This document shows positions 7,110-15,450 of a stretch of 41,657 bases of DNA, in pieces (position 1 is the first letter of the stretch; each line of letters starts with the position of its first letter). The position numbers were made by a program, and so were the translations under genes. The notes under the pieces are model-generated. The model worked only from the letters and a program-made list of their open reading frames with translations, was not told the DNA's origin and did no database searches. The DNA lies in assembly GCA_019359695.1 (NCBI GenBank), contig JAHHGV010000061.1, positions 1-41,657 on the forward strand, in the 5' to 3' direction. This DNA is from Brasilonema angustatum HA4187-MV1 (lineage in GTDB: Bacteria; Cyanobacteriota; Cyanobacteriia; Cyanobacteriales; Nostocaceae).

Positions 7110-10100
7110 TCACGATTTCCTCAACTTACCCAGCCTACCGAACACGGGTTTTGTCCATTTCCCACCCAGCAAATCGTGCAGCAGAATGTAAAAACAGGGG
7201 ATGAGAAACAGCGTCAACATTGTGGCGATCGCCATCCCAAAAAACACGACAATCCCCAATGGCTGCAAAAACTCCGAACCTTCGCCAATACCCAAAGCTA
7301 AGGGGAACAGCCCTAAGATAGTCGTGACTGTAGTCATCATAATCGGACGCAAACGTTGAGGAGCAGCTTTGAGAATGGCAGTGCGTCGATCGCAACCTTC
7401 CTCTTCTCGAATTTGGTTTGCCAGTTCTACCATGAGAATTCCCGCGTTCACCACAATACCCACCAACAGCACCGCACCGACTATCACCGTTGCACCAATA
7501 GCTGTTTTAGTGACGTAAAGTCCAAAAATCCCTCCAGCTAAAGCTAGTGGTACAGTCAACATAATAATTAAAGGGTCAATCAGCGAGTTGTATTGCACAG
7601 CCATGACGACGAAAATTAAGAACGTTGCTAGTGCGCCCATAGTTTTCAAAGAGTTTTGCAACTGCTGATTCGTTTCCTGTGCGGAACTTGGTATAAGCGT
7701 TACGCCGTCAGGTAACTTAATGCTCTTAACGACTTCATTTACTTGTGCGATCGCGTCACCTAAACTAGCTCCCTCGCTTAAGTTCCCTGCAATAACGAAA
7801 ACTTGACGTTGGTTAATTCGCTGAACCTCTCCTGGTGCTTGACCCTCCTCAATACGGGCAACATCCAAAAGGCGGACTTGTTGGTTATTTTGCGTAAATA
7901 GCGGTAATCTTTCTAACTGAGAAGGACGCTCAATTGCTTCTTGATTTAACTCTACGCGCACATCAACTAAGCGGTTACCGCGTTGAATTTGCGTGGGAAC
8001 TGAACCTTCAATAGCTGTTTGAATCGTTTCGCCAATTTGTTGCGCTGTCAGTCCCAAAGCTGCAACTCTTTCCCAATCAGGACGAATTTGTACTTCTGGT
8101 TGACGGGGGTCAGCATCTGGTCGGAATCTAGCGAGTGTAGCCTTTTCTTCTAAAGCTTGCAGCAGTTGCCTACCTGCTTGCTGTAATTTTTGTTCATCGT
8201 TACCTTGCAGAATAACGTCAACTTCTGAACCTTGAGATGGGGTATTACTCAAGATTAAACCCCGTACCTGACCAGGACTCAAGCGCAGCAAAATTCCTGC
8301 TAAATTGAGTTTATTAAATTCCCGATTCACCTTTTGGACAAACTTCTCAACATCTTTACCCTGTTTAAGATTGATAGTACTGCTGGCGCGCAAAGGATTT
8401 TCTGTTGTGTTGCTACCAAAGAGAAAACCACCTACGGTTGAGAAAACATAGTCAGTTTCTGGTTGCTTGATCAAGATATCATCTACAACCTGCATCACTT
8501 TCTGAGAAGTTGCTAAAGGTGTACCGGGAGGAAACTGCACTCTTAAATTGGCTTGTCCTGTATTGATGCGCGGTAAGATTTCTTGAGAGATTTGACCTGC
8601 CATGAATAAGGTGCCACCGCCTAAAATCAGAAAAACGATAGTGACGGCTATTATTCGATAACGTATAACGTTCTTTAACAACTTACCGTATAAGATTGTT
8701 GCATCTTCAAAACGATGATTAAACTGACGCAGTAGCCAAAACTCTCTGATACGACTAGACCAAGGAATTGCCAAAAGTCGAGAACACAGCATCGGTACGA
8801 CTGTGACAGCGACAACCAAAGAAGCGGCGACTGCAAAGCCAATCGTCAGAATCATCTCATTAAATAGCAGTGAGATAAAGCCGCCAATGAGCAAGAATGG
8901 GACTACAGAAACCAAGTTGGCAGCAGTCGCAGCGATTAATGCAGATTCGACTTCTTGGGAAGCTGCAATTGTAGTCTCGATAAAGAATTTTGAATTGGGT
9001 TTTTTCCCCATTTCCTTATCTGCCAATTTCTCCGTCTCCTTTTGATTGGGAGTCATGGCTGTTTTTTCTGCAACGTTCTCCAAAATGACGACTGAGGTAT
9101 CAATCGCTTGACCAATTCCTAAGGTAAGACCTGCTAAACTGAATACATTCAACGTCAAGCCGAATAGTTTCATTAAGGCGATCGCCGCCAAAGTACACAG
9201 CGGAATTGCCAAACTAATAATAAATGTTTGCCGTATTGATCCCAAAAATAACAGCACTGCTAGTGCTGCTAACAACGCCCCAGAAACTGCTGAGGTGATC
9301 ACATCATTCAACGAATTACGAATGAAGCGAGATTCATCTGTTGTCGGGGTCAAAACCATATCAGATCGAATCAAGCCAGAACCTCGTAATTGCTCAATCC
9401 GTTTCTTAACGCCATCTACAACATTGATTGTATTGGCATCAGGCTGCTTCTGAATTGAAACTTTCACCGCTGGCTGACGGTTTAAATAAACAAAGATTCG
9501 CTGTTCTTCTGTACCGTCACTGACTTCAGCAAAGTCTCGTAGATAAACGCGGCGGGGAGGAGATGAGGTGGATGATGTGGATGAAGAGGATGAGGTGGAT
9601 GAGGTGGATGAGGTAGATGAGGGGGACGAGGTGGATGAGGAGACTTGAAAAGAGAGATTGCTGATTTCATCTGCGTTTTTGAATCGTCCCACTGTACGAG
9701 TTAATGGTTCAGAATTTTTGCCTAAAATTCGACCACCAGATATATCTTGGTTTCTGGCTGTGAGTTGATTGAGTACATCAGTTAACCCAACACCCAAAGC
9801 TTGCAAACGGTTTAAGTCAACAAGTACTCGTACTTCTTCTTCAGCAGCACCAGAAATATCAACAGAAGCAACTCCTTGTACAACACTGAGTTCGCGAGAC
9901 AGTTCCTCATCTGCAAATACCCGCAAATCTTTACCTTGTAAAGACTCAGATGTTAGCGCCAATTCGTAGATTGGTTGTTGGGAAGGGTCAAATTTAAATA
10001 TACGCGGTTCTTCAATCGTATCTGGCAGTTGTCCTCTACCTCGGTTAAAAGCAGCAGTCGCATCATTTAGCGCCTGATCGATATCGCCTCCTGGCTGGAA

Positions 10101-10409
10101 AAATAAATCGAGGCTAACCTGTCCCTCACGAGTACGGGAAAAAACTTGCACGACATTCTCTGTAGCGGATAAAGTTTCTTCCAAAGGTCTAGTGATTTCA
10201 TCTACTGCCACTTCGGGCGAGATACCAGGTGCTTCCAGCCGCACACCAATTCGCGGATAAGTAATTGATGGTAGTAAATCAACTTGGATGGTTGTCAGAA
10301 AAAATATCCCAACAACAATCACTGCTACGGTGAGCATAAGTGTGCCTATATGCTGGCGAATTGAAATGGCGCTAATACTAAATCCGCTAGTCTGGTTTAC
10401 CTGCTGCAT
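7110..10409 (-). CDS. RND multidrug efflux transporter (HAE1/AcrB-like)
   Basis: A 1099-residue inner-membrane proton-driven exporter. The first helix (residues 21-43) is followed by the porter domain (LLPSITYPRIGV). Helices 2-6 are near 365-580, and a second helix/porter repeat begins near 630 and ends in five helices at 950-1085. The helix 4 relay reads GIGQAIDTSVVILENV, keeping the first Asp of AcrB's D407-D408 pair but with Thr for the second. Helix 10 has GIVVNAGILMVE, as in non-enteric HAE1 proteins. Residues 256-285 are a Ser/Thr/Pro run encoded by a DNA tandem repeat, placed where AcrB has a short porter-domain turn. It starts 23 bases after its adaptor gene, so the two form an operon; an outer-membrane TolC is not nearby. 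Confidence 0.93.
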   Translation of the reverse strand: MQQVNQTSGFSISAISIRQHIGTLMLTVAVIVVGIFFLTTIQVDLLPSITYPRIGVRLEAPGISPEVAVDEITRPLEETLSATENVVQVFSRTREGQVSLDLFFQPGGDIDQALNDATAAFNRGRGQLPDTIEEPRIFKFDPSQQPIYELALTSESLQGKDLRVFADEELSRELSVVQGVASVDISGAAEEEVRVLVDLNRLQALGVGLTDVLNQLTARNQDISGGRILGKNSEPLTRTVGRFKNADEISNLSFQVSSSTSSPSSTSSTSSTSSSSSTSSTSSPPRRVYLRDFAEVSDGTEEQRIFVYLNRQPAVKVSIQKQPDANTINVVDGVKKRIEQLRGSGLIRSDMVLTPTTDESRFIRNSLNDVITSAVSGALLAALAVLLFLGSIRQTFIISLAIPLCTLAAIALMKLFGLTLNVFSLAGLTLGIGQAIDTSVVILENVAEKTAMTPNQKETEKLADKEMGKKPNSKFFIETTIAASQEVESALIAATAANLVSVVPFLLIGGFISLLFNEMILTIGFAVAASLVVAVTVVPMLCSRLLAIPWSSRIREFWLLRQFNHRFEDATILYGKLLKNVIRYRIIAVTIVFLILGGGTLFMAGQISQEILPRINTGQANLRVQFPPGTPLATSQKVMQVVDDILIKQPETDYVFSTVGGFLFGSNTTENPLRASSTINLKQGKDVEKFVQKVNREFNKLNLAGILLRLSPGQVRGLILSNTPSQGSEVDVILQGNDEQKLQQAGRQLLQALEEKATLARFRPDADPRQPEVQIRPDWERVAALGLTAQQIGETIQTAIEGSVPTQIQRGNRLVDVRVELNQEAIERPSQLERLPLFTQNNQQVRLLDVARIEEGQAPGEVQRINQRQVFVIAGNLSEGASLGDAIAQVNEVVKSIKLPDGVTLIPSSAQETNQQLQNSLKTMGALATFLIFVVMAVQYNSLIDPLIIMLTVPLALAGGIFGLYVTKTAIGATVIVGAVLLVGIVVNAGILMVELANQIREEEGCDRRTAILKAAPQRLRPIMMTTVTTILGLFPLALGIGEGSEFLQPLGIVVFFGMAIATMLTLFLIPCFYILLHDLLGGKWTKPVFGRLGKLRKS
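9554..9643. repeat. in-frame GAGGTGGAT simple repeat inside the RND pump gene
   Basis: About ten imperfect copies of a 9-base unit (GATGAGGTG on the plus strand) lie inside the coding sequence, in frame. They encode a Ser/Thr run with occasional Pro. The plus strand is almost wholly purine apart from regular T residues. Similar CATCCACCT tandem repeats usually lie between genes in cyanobacteria. Confidence 0.85.
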
Positions 10410-10432
10410 GATACTAAGTGGTGAGTACTGCT

Positions 10433-11776
10433 TTATGATTGTTGCTCAGAAAGAATAGAAAGACGTACAATACTGCGGTCTTTCAACGGTTTGCCACTAC
10501 GAGTTACAAATCTTTCTCCTGGTTGCAAGCCAGATAAAATTTCTACATTGCCATCAGATCTTTCCCCAAGCGTTACGGCTCTCGCTGTCACCATTGCTTT
10601 ATCACCTGTTTGAGTTACAACAAATACCGTCCCTTGACGATTGGAATTTGGAGATTGGGCAGAAGAGGAAGAAGCTGTTGTGTTCTGTTTTTGTTGATTT
10701 GCGCCTGTCCCCCCATCTCTTCCTTGAAGCGCTGTCTCAGGTATGATGACTCGCGCTTGTGTCTGGCTTTCAAAATTGATTCTTGCCAACAAACCACTAC
10801 CAATTTTTCTATCGCTGTTAGGAATGACGACTTCAACTGGTATCAAACGAGCAGTTGTGTCCGCAGCTGGGGAAATGCGTGTGACTTGCCCAGTGTATGT
10901 TTGATTGCCAAAGGCATCTAAGCGCACTTTGACTGATTGTCCTAAGCGGATTTTCCCCAGTTCTAATTCTGAAACTTGAACTACGACTTTGACACGGCTA
11001 AAATCACCAAGTCTTAGGACTTCATTTCCTGCTTGTAGGAAATTTCCCGGTTCTGTCACTTTTTCTAAGACGACTCCAGTCACGGCTGATGTTAGCTTTG
11101 AATAAGAACGGCGTTCTTTTGCTTCCGCAACGACGGCTTGTTGAGCAACAACTCGACCTTTTGCAGCTGCGAGGGCTTGCTGTTCTGTGCGCACTGTCTG
11201 TTGTGCAGCACGAAGTGATTGGGCAGCAGTGAGGCTTTCAGTGCGTGCTTGTTCGGCTGTTTGTTGTGCGATCGCCCCCTCTTTCACAAGTTGCTGCTGT
11301 CTTTGTGAGTCTGCTTGTGCTTGCACCAGTTGTGCTCGCGCTTTTTCTACCTCAGCACGAGCATTGCTAATTCTGGCTTCTTCCCGTGCGACTTCTGACT
11401 TGAGTGCTGCCAGTTCTGCTTCTGCTTGATTTTGAGTAGTTCTCAGTAAGGCATCATCTATCTGTGCAATAATTTGCCCTTGCTTAACAGCATCACCTAC
11501 ATCCACATTCAACGCCAAAAGCTGCCCTTCGACTCGCGATCGCAGTGATACGGTGCGCAATGGTGTGGTCGTACCTGTATATTCTGGCTCTTTTTGCAAC
11601 ATACCACTACGGGCAATGGATGCATCCACAGGAACTGCACTATCGGACTCTTCCTTACCCTCACGACGCTGTGATTCAGCTTCTGCTGATTCGTTTGGAA
11701 GCGAACCGCAACCTGCACTCAGTAGTCCTATGCTTAGTACAGAAGTAATTAAAATGTTCTTTCTATTAGCTTGCAT
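10433..11776 (-). CDS. RND periplasmic adaptor lipoprotein (membrane fusion protein)
   Basis: The periplasmic adaptor that links the RND pump to an outer-membrane channel. The N-terminus is a lipoprotein signal (ILITSVLSIGLLSAGC), with Cys near residue 22. A lipoyl half-motif (LRSRVEGQLLALNVDVGDAV) follows, then a long Ala/Gln/Glu-rich coiled-coil hairpin (about 115-205), the second lipoyl half (SAVTGVVLEKVTEPGNFLQ), a beta-barrel region and a C-terminal membrane-proximal domain ending near LQPGERFVTRSGKPL. A Gln/Ser/Asn-rich linker (NQQKQNTTASSSSAQSPNS) interrupts the last part. I chose the ATG at 11776 over the TTG at 11800 because the signal peptide follows at once. First gene of the two-gene pump operon. 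Confidence 0.9.
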   Translation of the reverse strand: MQANRKNILITSVLSIGLLSAGCGSLPNESAEAESQRREGKEESDSAVPVDASIARSGMLQKEPEYTGTTTPLRTVSLRSRVEGQLLALNVDVGDAVKQGQIIAQIDDALLRTTQNQAEAELAALKSEVAREEARISNARAEVEKARAQLVQAQADSQRQQQLVKEGAIAQQTAEQARTESLTAAQSLRAAQQTVRTEQQALAAAKGRVVAQQAVVAEAKERRSYSKLTSAVTGVVLEKVTEPGNFLQAGNEVLRLGDFSRVKVVVQVSELELGKIRLGQSVKVRLDAFGNQTYTGQVTRISPAADTTARLIPVEVVIPNSDRKIGSGLLARINFESQTQARVIIPETALQGRDGGTGANQQKQNTTASSSSAQSPNSNRQGTVFVVTQTGDKAMVTARAVTLGERSDGNVEILSGLQPGERFVTRSGKPLKDRSIVRLSILSEQQS

Positions 11777-12618
11777 TTTTTTTGATGTTGGCTGTCTCAA
11801 AAAACAGTCTCTGTCTTTCTGCCTTTGGCTACGTGTGAATTTGTGTGGTACTTTGCGCTGCTGATTTGCTTACTTAATCATCTATACAGGCTCCTATCAG
11901 GCAGTATTGGGTTAGACCAATCGTTTAATTCTCTAAAATTTCATACTAATAAAAGACAAACACCTTATTTACCCCCTGCAATTTTGCTGGACATAGCGTT
12001 CTTTATGTTACTAATACAAATTTTATTAAGGTTACTATAACTTTTTTTAATTTTTCTTGACTCTGCCTAAGGGTTAGCTCTTTTATCCAGTTACCAGTTA
12101 TCAGTGTCGTGTTCGGTTGGGGGGAGCAGCTTTCGGGTAAGAAGTAACAACCCGAAACGTGCCTTTCTAAAACTCCAACAACTACAAATTGCTAGTTTCA
12201 GTTGGGGTTCAATCCCCCTATGTAACTTATTCACTGTTCACTGCTTGAATTGGTCTCAAAGAAAAACTTTACAAATTTGAACAACTAAAAGAGGCTTATC
12301 AAAGGATTGTCAGCAGGACAAAAACTCATGTCTGCGGAAGCAAACCGTATTGCTATATAGACGATATTTTCTATCTATAAGTTTCAACAACTATAAAATA
12401 TTTTTTAAATCATCAAAATTTTTATTTTCACTTTCTTACTTCAGATAGGTGTCGAAAAAATAAAAATCTTTTTTGTTTCCAACGTAGCAAAACTCGTTAG
12501 TCATTCTCGTAAGATCAAGATAATCTTAAGAAAAGTAAAGAAGTCTGGAGTTTAGGACACAGATAGTGTATCTATCTTGAGCAAATTGTAAATTTACTTT
12601 AAGCGAGGAACGATAACG
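11777..12618. other. intergenic region between the pump operon and cpcS
   Basis: 842 bases without a supported protein gene. A 71-residue hydrophobic ORF at 11825-12040 has no family features. The stretch holds short STRR units near 12080-12101, the structured element at 12104-12222, TTCACTG repeats near 12231, and an AT-rich leader. The cpcS ribosome binding site (AGCGAGGA) is at 12602-12609. Confidence 0.5.
12104..12222 (+). ncRNA. strongly structured RNA-like element, possibly a transposon-associated (omega-type) RNA relic
   Basis: Read on the plus strand, three helices are obvious. TTTCGGGT (12131-12138) pairs perfectly with ACCCGAAA (12150-12157). AACTCCAAC (12171-12179) pairs with GTTGGGGTT (12201-12209) with one G-U. 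GGGG (12204-12207) can alternatively pair with CCCC (12214-12217) around TTCAAT. The GGTAAGAAGT loop and GGGGTTCAATCCCC end resemble right ends of IS200/IS605-type elements that encode TnpB or IscB guide RNAs; that resemblance is from memory, not a search. No tnpB or iscB ORF lies upstream. STRR units flank both sides. A decayed tRNA T-arm is less likely because no acceptor stem is found. Confidence 0.4.
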
Positions 12619-13161
12619 GTGACATCACAGATCAAACTGACACAGACTGCTGACGAATCTCTACTGGCAGAGTTTTTTCAAGAATCAGTTGGTAAGTGGC
12701 GTTCAGAACGGCGCTACTACACACTACCAGATGGAGAAATTAAGGAAATGGTGAGTATGATCACCATTCGGTTTTTAACGCAGGGATGCGATGAATTGCA
12801 AAAGCTGGCTCAGATGCACGACCTAGCTGATACAGTTAGTTTGATTTGTGGTAGCCAAGTGATTTGGGAAAGTGAGAATTCTGTGACGGGAAAGAAAGAG
12901 TCTCAGGGTTCAACAATATTTGGTGCATTGGGGAATGTGTTGTATCGCGATCGCGGTTTTGCCACAACCAAACCTATCAGCGCCCAGTATTACTTCCCCA
13001 ACCCGAAAACATTGTGTTTGCGAACTGAATACAACAATTCAGTGTTTGACGAAGAGTTAAAGCTAATTGGCAGCAAATACCGCACACGCCAATCTATTAT
13101 GTCTCGTGCTGGAGAACAGGTGATGATTGGTCAATATTTGGAGAAGAGAGTGGAGAGTTAG
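12619..13161 (+). CDS. cpcS: CpcS/CpeS-type phycobiliprotein lyase
   Basis: Attaches phycocyanobilin (or a related bilin) to cysteine 82-type sites on phycobiliprotein subunits for phycobilisome assembly. The 180-residue length and the opening FFQESVGKWRSERRYY (residues 19-34) are typical of the lipocalin-like CpcS family. Other visible features are the central VIWESENSVTGKKESQGST strand pair, and TLCLRTEYNNSVFDEELKLI with RTRQSI near the end. It starts with GTG at 12619, supported by AGCGAGGA ten bases upstream; no ATG gives the conserved start. It is convergent with the Uma2 gene, only 10 bases apart. Its last 150 bases are duplicated at 14103-14250 next to a broken stop. Confidence 0.85.
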   Translation: MTSQIKLTQTADESLLAEFFQESVGKWRSERRYYTLPDGEIKEMVSMITIRFLTQGCDELQKLAQMHDLADTVSLICGSQVIWESENSVTGKKESQGSTIFGALGNVLYRDRGFATTKPISAQYYFPNPKTLCLRTEYNNSVFDEELKLIGSKYRTRQSIMSRAGEQVMIGQYLEKRVES

Positions 13162-13171
13162 AAAGAATTTC

Positions 13172-13738
13172 TCATGTTATTTGTAACTCAAACCCTGGCA
13201 AAACTTCTTCCCCAGAAAGGAGTGCTGGGGTTTGAACGACTTCTACAGCTAACCGGGATCGGTAAATCTCTACCTGCTCATCTTGAGGATTGATAAGCCA
13301 ACCTAAGGGTAAACCATTTTCTAAATACTCCTGCATTTTATCTTGCAGAGGTTTGAGGCGGTCAGTCTCTGATCTTAGTTCAATCACAAAGTCAGGCATC
13401 AGTGGGGGGAATTTTTTACGCTGCTCAGCAGTTAGTGCTTCCCATCGTTCCAATTTTACCCACGCAGCATCAGGCGATCGTTGTGCCCCATTTGGAAGTC
13501 TAAAGATAGTAGAGGAGCTAAAAACTTTTCCCAATTTTGTTTGGCGGTTCCAAATTTCCAAGTCCGTAATCAGCCCTGCTTCCTGAGTTCCACTTTCTCC
13601 TCCTACTGGTGGCACAATAATTAATTCTCCTTTTGGATTCAGTTCTAGGTTCAAATCCCGGTTTGCCATGCAGAGTTGATAAAACTGCTCATCGGTTAAG
13701 TGAACAACTGGCTCCAGATTTAGCACAACTGTATTCAT
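13172..13738 (-). CDS. Uma2-family (DUF820) putative restriction-like endonuclease
   Basis: A cyanobacterial Uma2 protein of 188 residues from the ATG at 13738. The reading frame runs further upstream, but without conserved sequence. PD-(D/E)XK-type residues are in place: RSPDAAWV (Asp), then PDFVIELRSETD (Glu), then LQDKMQEYLENG (Lys). The last is followed by the usual LGWLINPQDEQVEIY. The family is greatly expanded in cyanobacteria; a nuclease fold is established, but its physiological role is unclear. The final 130 bases are repeated at 14367-14513, so the locus has been partly duplicated. Confidence 0.85.
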   Translation of the reverse strand: MNTVVLNLEPVVHLTDEQFYQLCMANRDLNLELNPKGELIIVPPVGGESGTQEAGLITDLEIWNRQTKLGKVFSSSTIFRLPNGAQRSPDAAWVKLERWEALTAEQRKKFPPLMPDFVIELRSETDRLKPLQDKMQEYLENGLPLGWLINPQDEQVEIYRSRLAVEVVQTPALLSGEEVLPGFELQIT

Positions 13739-13764
13739 CGAACTGCTGCCTTTTGAAAGTTGAT

Positions 13765-14103
13765 AATCTATATATATAGTTACAGACCACAAGCCATCTC
13801 CCGCTTTTATCATCCCACGAGCGATCGCTATATGCTAGGGCGTCTCCAAGGATGGGTGCACCGTTTTCGGTTGGCTGGGTTTTCACTCCTTCAAAACGAT
13901 CAGCACCAAGGGCGAAACGTTTGAGGAAGTGCTTCATCAATTTTTGATATTTACCTTCTTCCAAGACATTTAGGACAAATTTATCACCCACTTGCATGAG
14001 TGATTCAATCGCCCTATCTTTAGCAACAGCTATGGATATTCCTATAGGTTTGAAGCTGGCTTGAGAAACCCAAGAGGCTAACATAGCACTGGATACATCA
14101 CCT
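13765..14103 (-). pseudogene. flv3 C-terminal fragment (flavin reductase domain)
   Basis: The minus strand from 14084 translates to LASWVSQASFKPIGISIAV and onward, nearly identical in protein and DNA to the flavin reductase-like domain of flv3 at 22870-23150. The match runs from the TACATCACC region to TATATGCTAGGG (about 13830), then decays into SGRWLVVCN, a degraded GDHWLVYST. It carries no start for a diflavin protein and no other domain. It is joined directly to a duplicated cpcS tail at 14103. The high similarity indicates a recent copy of flv3, or a relic of an extra flv gene. Confidence 0.85.
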
Positions 14104-14513
14104 TGTGTTTGCGAACTGAATACAACAATTCAGTGTTTGACGAAGAGTTAAAGCTAATTGGCAGCAAATACCGCACACGCCAATCTATCATGTCTCGTGC
14201 TGGGGAACAGGTGATGATTGGTCAATATTAGGAGAAGAGAGTGGAGAGTTATACCAATTCTCTATGACTTTGCACTTTATTCGCCCTCAGTCTAGAAGAC
14301 TGGGGCTATACAAACAAAGCCTGCCTACGCAGGCTATTAAATGCATCTTCATGGAGAAATGGTATTAGAAAGAATTTCTCATGTTATTTGTAACTCAAAC
14401 CCTGGCAAAACTTCTTCCCCAGAAAGGAGTGCTGGGGTTTGAACGACTTCTACAGCGAACCGGGATCGGTAAATCTCTACCTGCTGATCTTGAGGATTAA
14501 TCAGCCAACCCAA
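14103..14513. repeat. second copy of the cpcS/uma2 3' ends
   Basis: Bases 14103-14251 repeat 13012-13160 (end of cpcS), and 14365-14513 repeat about 13158-13303 (end of uma2), in the same order and orientation and with only a few substitutions. The cpcS copy has TATTAG where the gene has TATTTG, creating an early stop. The two halves are pushed apart by a 113-base element. Neither copy is a functional gene. Confidence 0.9.
14252..14364. mobile_element. 113-bp MITE-like insertion with TTA target duplication
   Basis: The ends are inverted repeats: TACCAATTCTCTATG at the left and CATGGAGAAATGGTA at the right. Inside are two small palindromes, CAGTCTAGAAGACTG-like near 14290 and GCCTGCCTACGCAGGC near 14320. 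TTA flanks both sides (14249-14251 and 14365-14367). The unduplicated equivalent at 13158-13167 reads GAGAGTTAGAAAG without the element, so the empty site is known. No coding capacity. Confidence 0.85.
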
Positions 14514-14529
14514 ATGAAAATCCCAAAAA

Positions 14530-15228
14530 TTAAACCGCCAAAAACCTTTGAATCACATCTTGACTAAGTTCATCAGTTGAACCAGAGGCAACAATAGCGC
14601 CTTTTTGCATAGCGTAATAGTAATCGGCCTGACGGACAAAGTGTAAGTGTTGTTCTACCAGTAAAACAGAAATACCTGTGGTTTCAACGATGCGACGGAC
14701 TGCCGCTTCAATTTCGAGGATAATTGAGGGTTGAATTCCTTCGGTGGGTTCATCTAATACAAGTAATTGAGGTTGTCCCATTAAAGCACGAGCGATTGCC
14801 AGTTGTTGTTGCTGTCCACCACTTAAATCACCACCCATCCGCGACAACATGGTTTTCAACACAGGAAATAAGCTAAAAATTTCTTCAGGAATTTCAGCTT
14901 TTTTAACCTGTATCTGCCTAGCTTCTAACCCCAGTAGCAAATTTTCTTTGACTGTCAAACGGGGAATAATTTCTCGTCCTTGGGGAACATAACCAATTCC
15001 CATCTTCGCCCTTTGATCTGGAGATTTGGAGTTGATTAAATGACCAGATAAGTTCATTGTGCCACTGCGGGGTTTGAGTAAACCCATAATTGTTTTGAGT
15101 AAGGTTGTTTTACCTACGCCATTGCGTCCAATTAGGCATACCATTTGCCCATTTGGTACATTCAAATCTACGTTGCGCAGAATATGGCTTTCACCGTAGT
15201 AAACGTTAATGTTAGAGATGTTTAGCAT
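14530..15228 (-). CDS. urtE: urea ABC transporter ATP-binding subunit UrtE
   Basis: One of the two cytoplasmic ATPases of the urea importer, 232 residues. Walker A GRNGVGKTT (34-42), Q-loop VPQGREIIPRLTV, signature LSGGQQQQLAIARAL (about 135), Walker B LLVLDEPTEGIQPS and the switch His in LLVEQHL are all intact. LivF-like length and the EPTEGIQPSII string fit UrtE. It is the last gene of urtABCDE, separated from urtD by an unusually long 222-base repeat-bearing gap. Downstream is the duplicated uma2 tail. Confidence 0.93.
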   Translation of the reverse strand: MLNISNINVYYGESHILRNVDLNVPNGQMVCLIGRNGVGKTTLLKTIMGLLKPRSGTMNLSGHLINSKSPDQRAKMGIGYVPQGREIIPRLTVKENLLLGLEARQIQVKKAEIPEEIFSLFPVLKTMLSRMGGDLSGGQQQQLAIARALMGQPQLLVLDEPTEGIQPSIILEIEAAVRRIVETTGISVLLVEQHLHFVRQADYYYAMQKGAIVASGSTDELSQDVIQRFLAV

Positions 15229-15450
15229 TGGTCAACAAACTAGGGGTGTAAGGGTATAAGGGTGTAAAGGTGTAGGGGATCCCATCAATGAATTGAGGGG
15301 TTTACCCTGAGCGCAGTCGAGGGGCTTGAATCAAGGATACAGATCTTCTATTTCTCCATGAAGAAATTAAGGGGTTCACCCTCTTCCTCCTATACCCCAA
15401 CACCCTTAGTTCCAGTCAATAGTCATTGGTTTTCGCCTTGTCCCCCCTAT
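15229..15450. repeat. repeat-rich urtD-urtE gap
   Basis: This gap inside the urt operon holds GGGTGTAA-type STRR units at 15242-15278 and an inverted version (ATACCCCAACACCCTTAG) near 15391-15409. The two could pair and fold the mRNA between urtD and urtE. No ORF is present. Confidence 0.6.

Noticed and set aside
9482-9670. Pro/His-rich minus-strand ORF across the pump repeat
   Set aside because: It is the alternate-frame reading of the 9-base repeat, inside the RND gene.
11825-12040. 71-residue hydrophobic ORF on the plus strand
   Set aside because: No family motif, no ribosome binding site, AT-rich composition; overlaps the pump operon leader.
12201-12222. GGGGTTCAATCCCC looks like a tRNA T-arm
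   Set aside because: No acceptor stem, D-arm or anticodon arm at the proper distance upstream; the upstream hairpins do not fit a cloverleaf.
13798-13829. Similarity of CACGAGCGATCGCT to part of flv1 near 21068
   Set aside because: It centres on a HIP1 octamer, and the surrounding bases fit decayed flv3 C-terminal sequence better than a second flv1-derived block.
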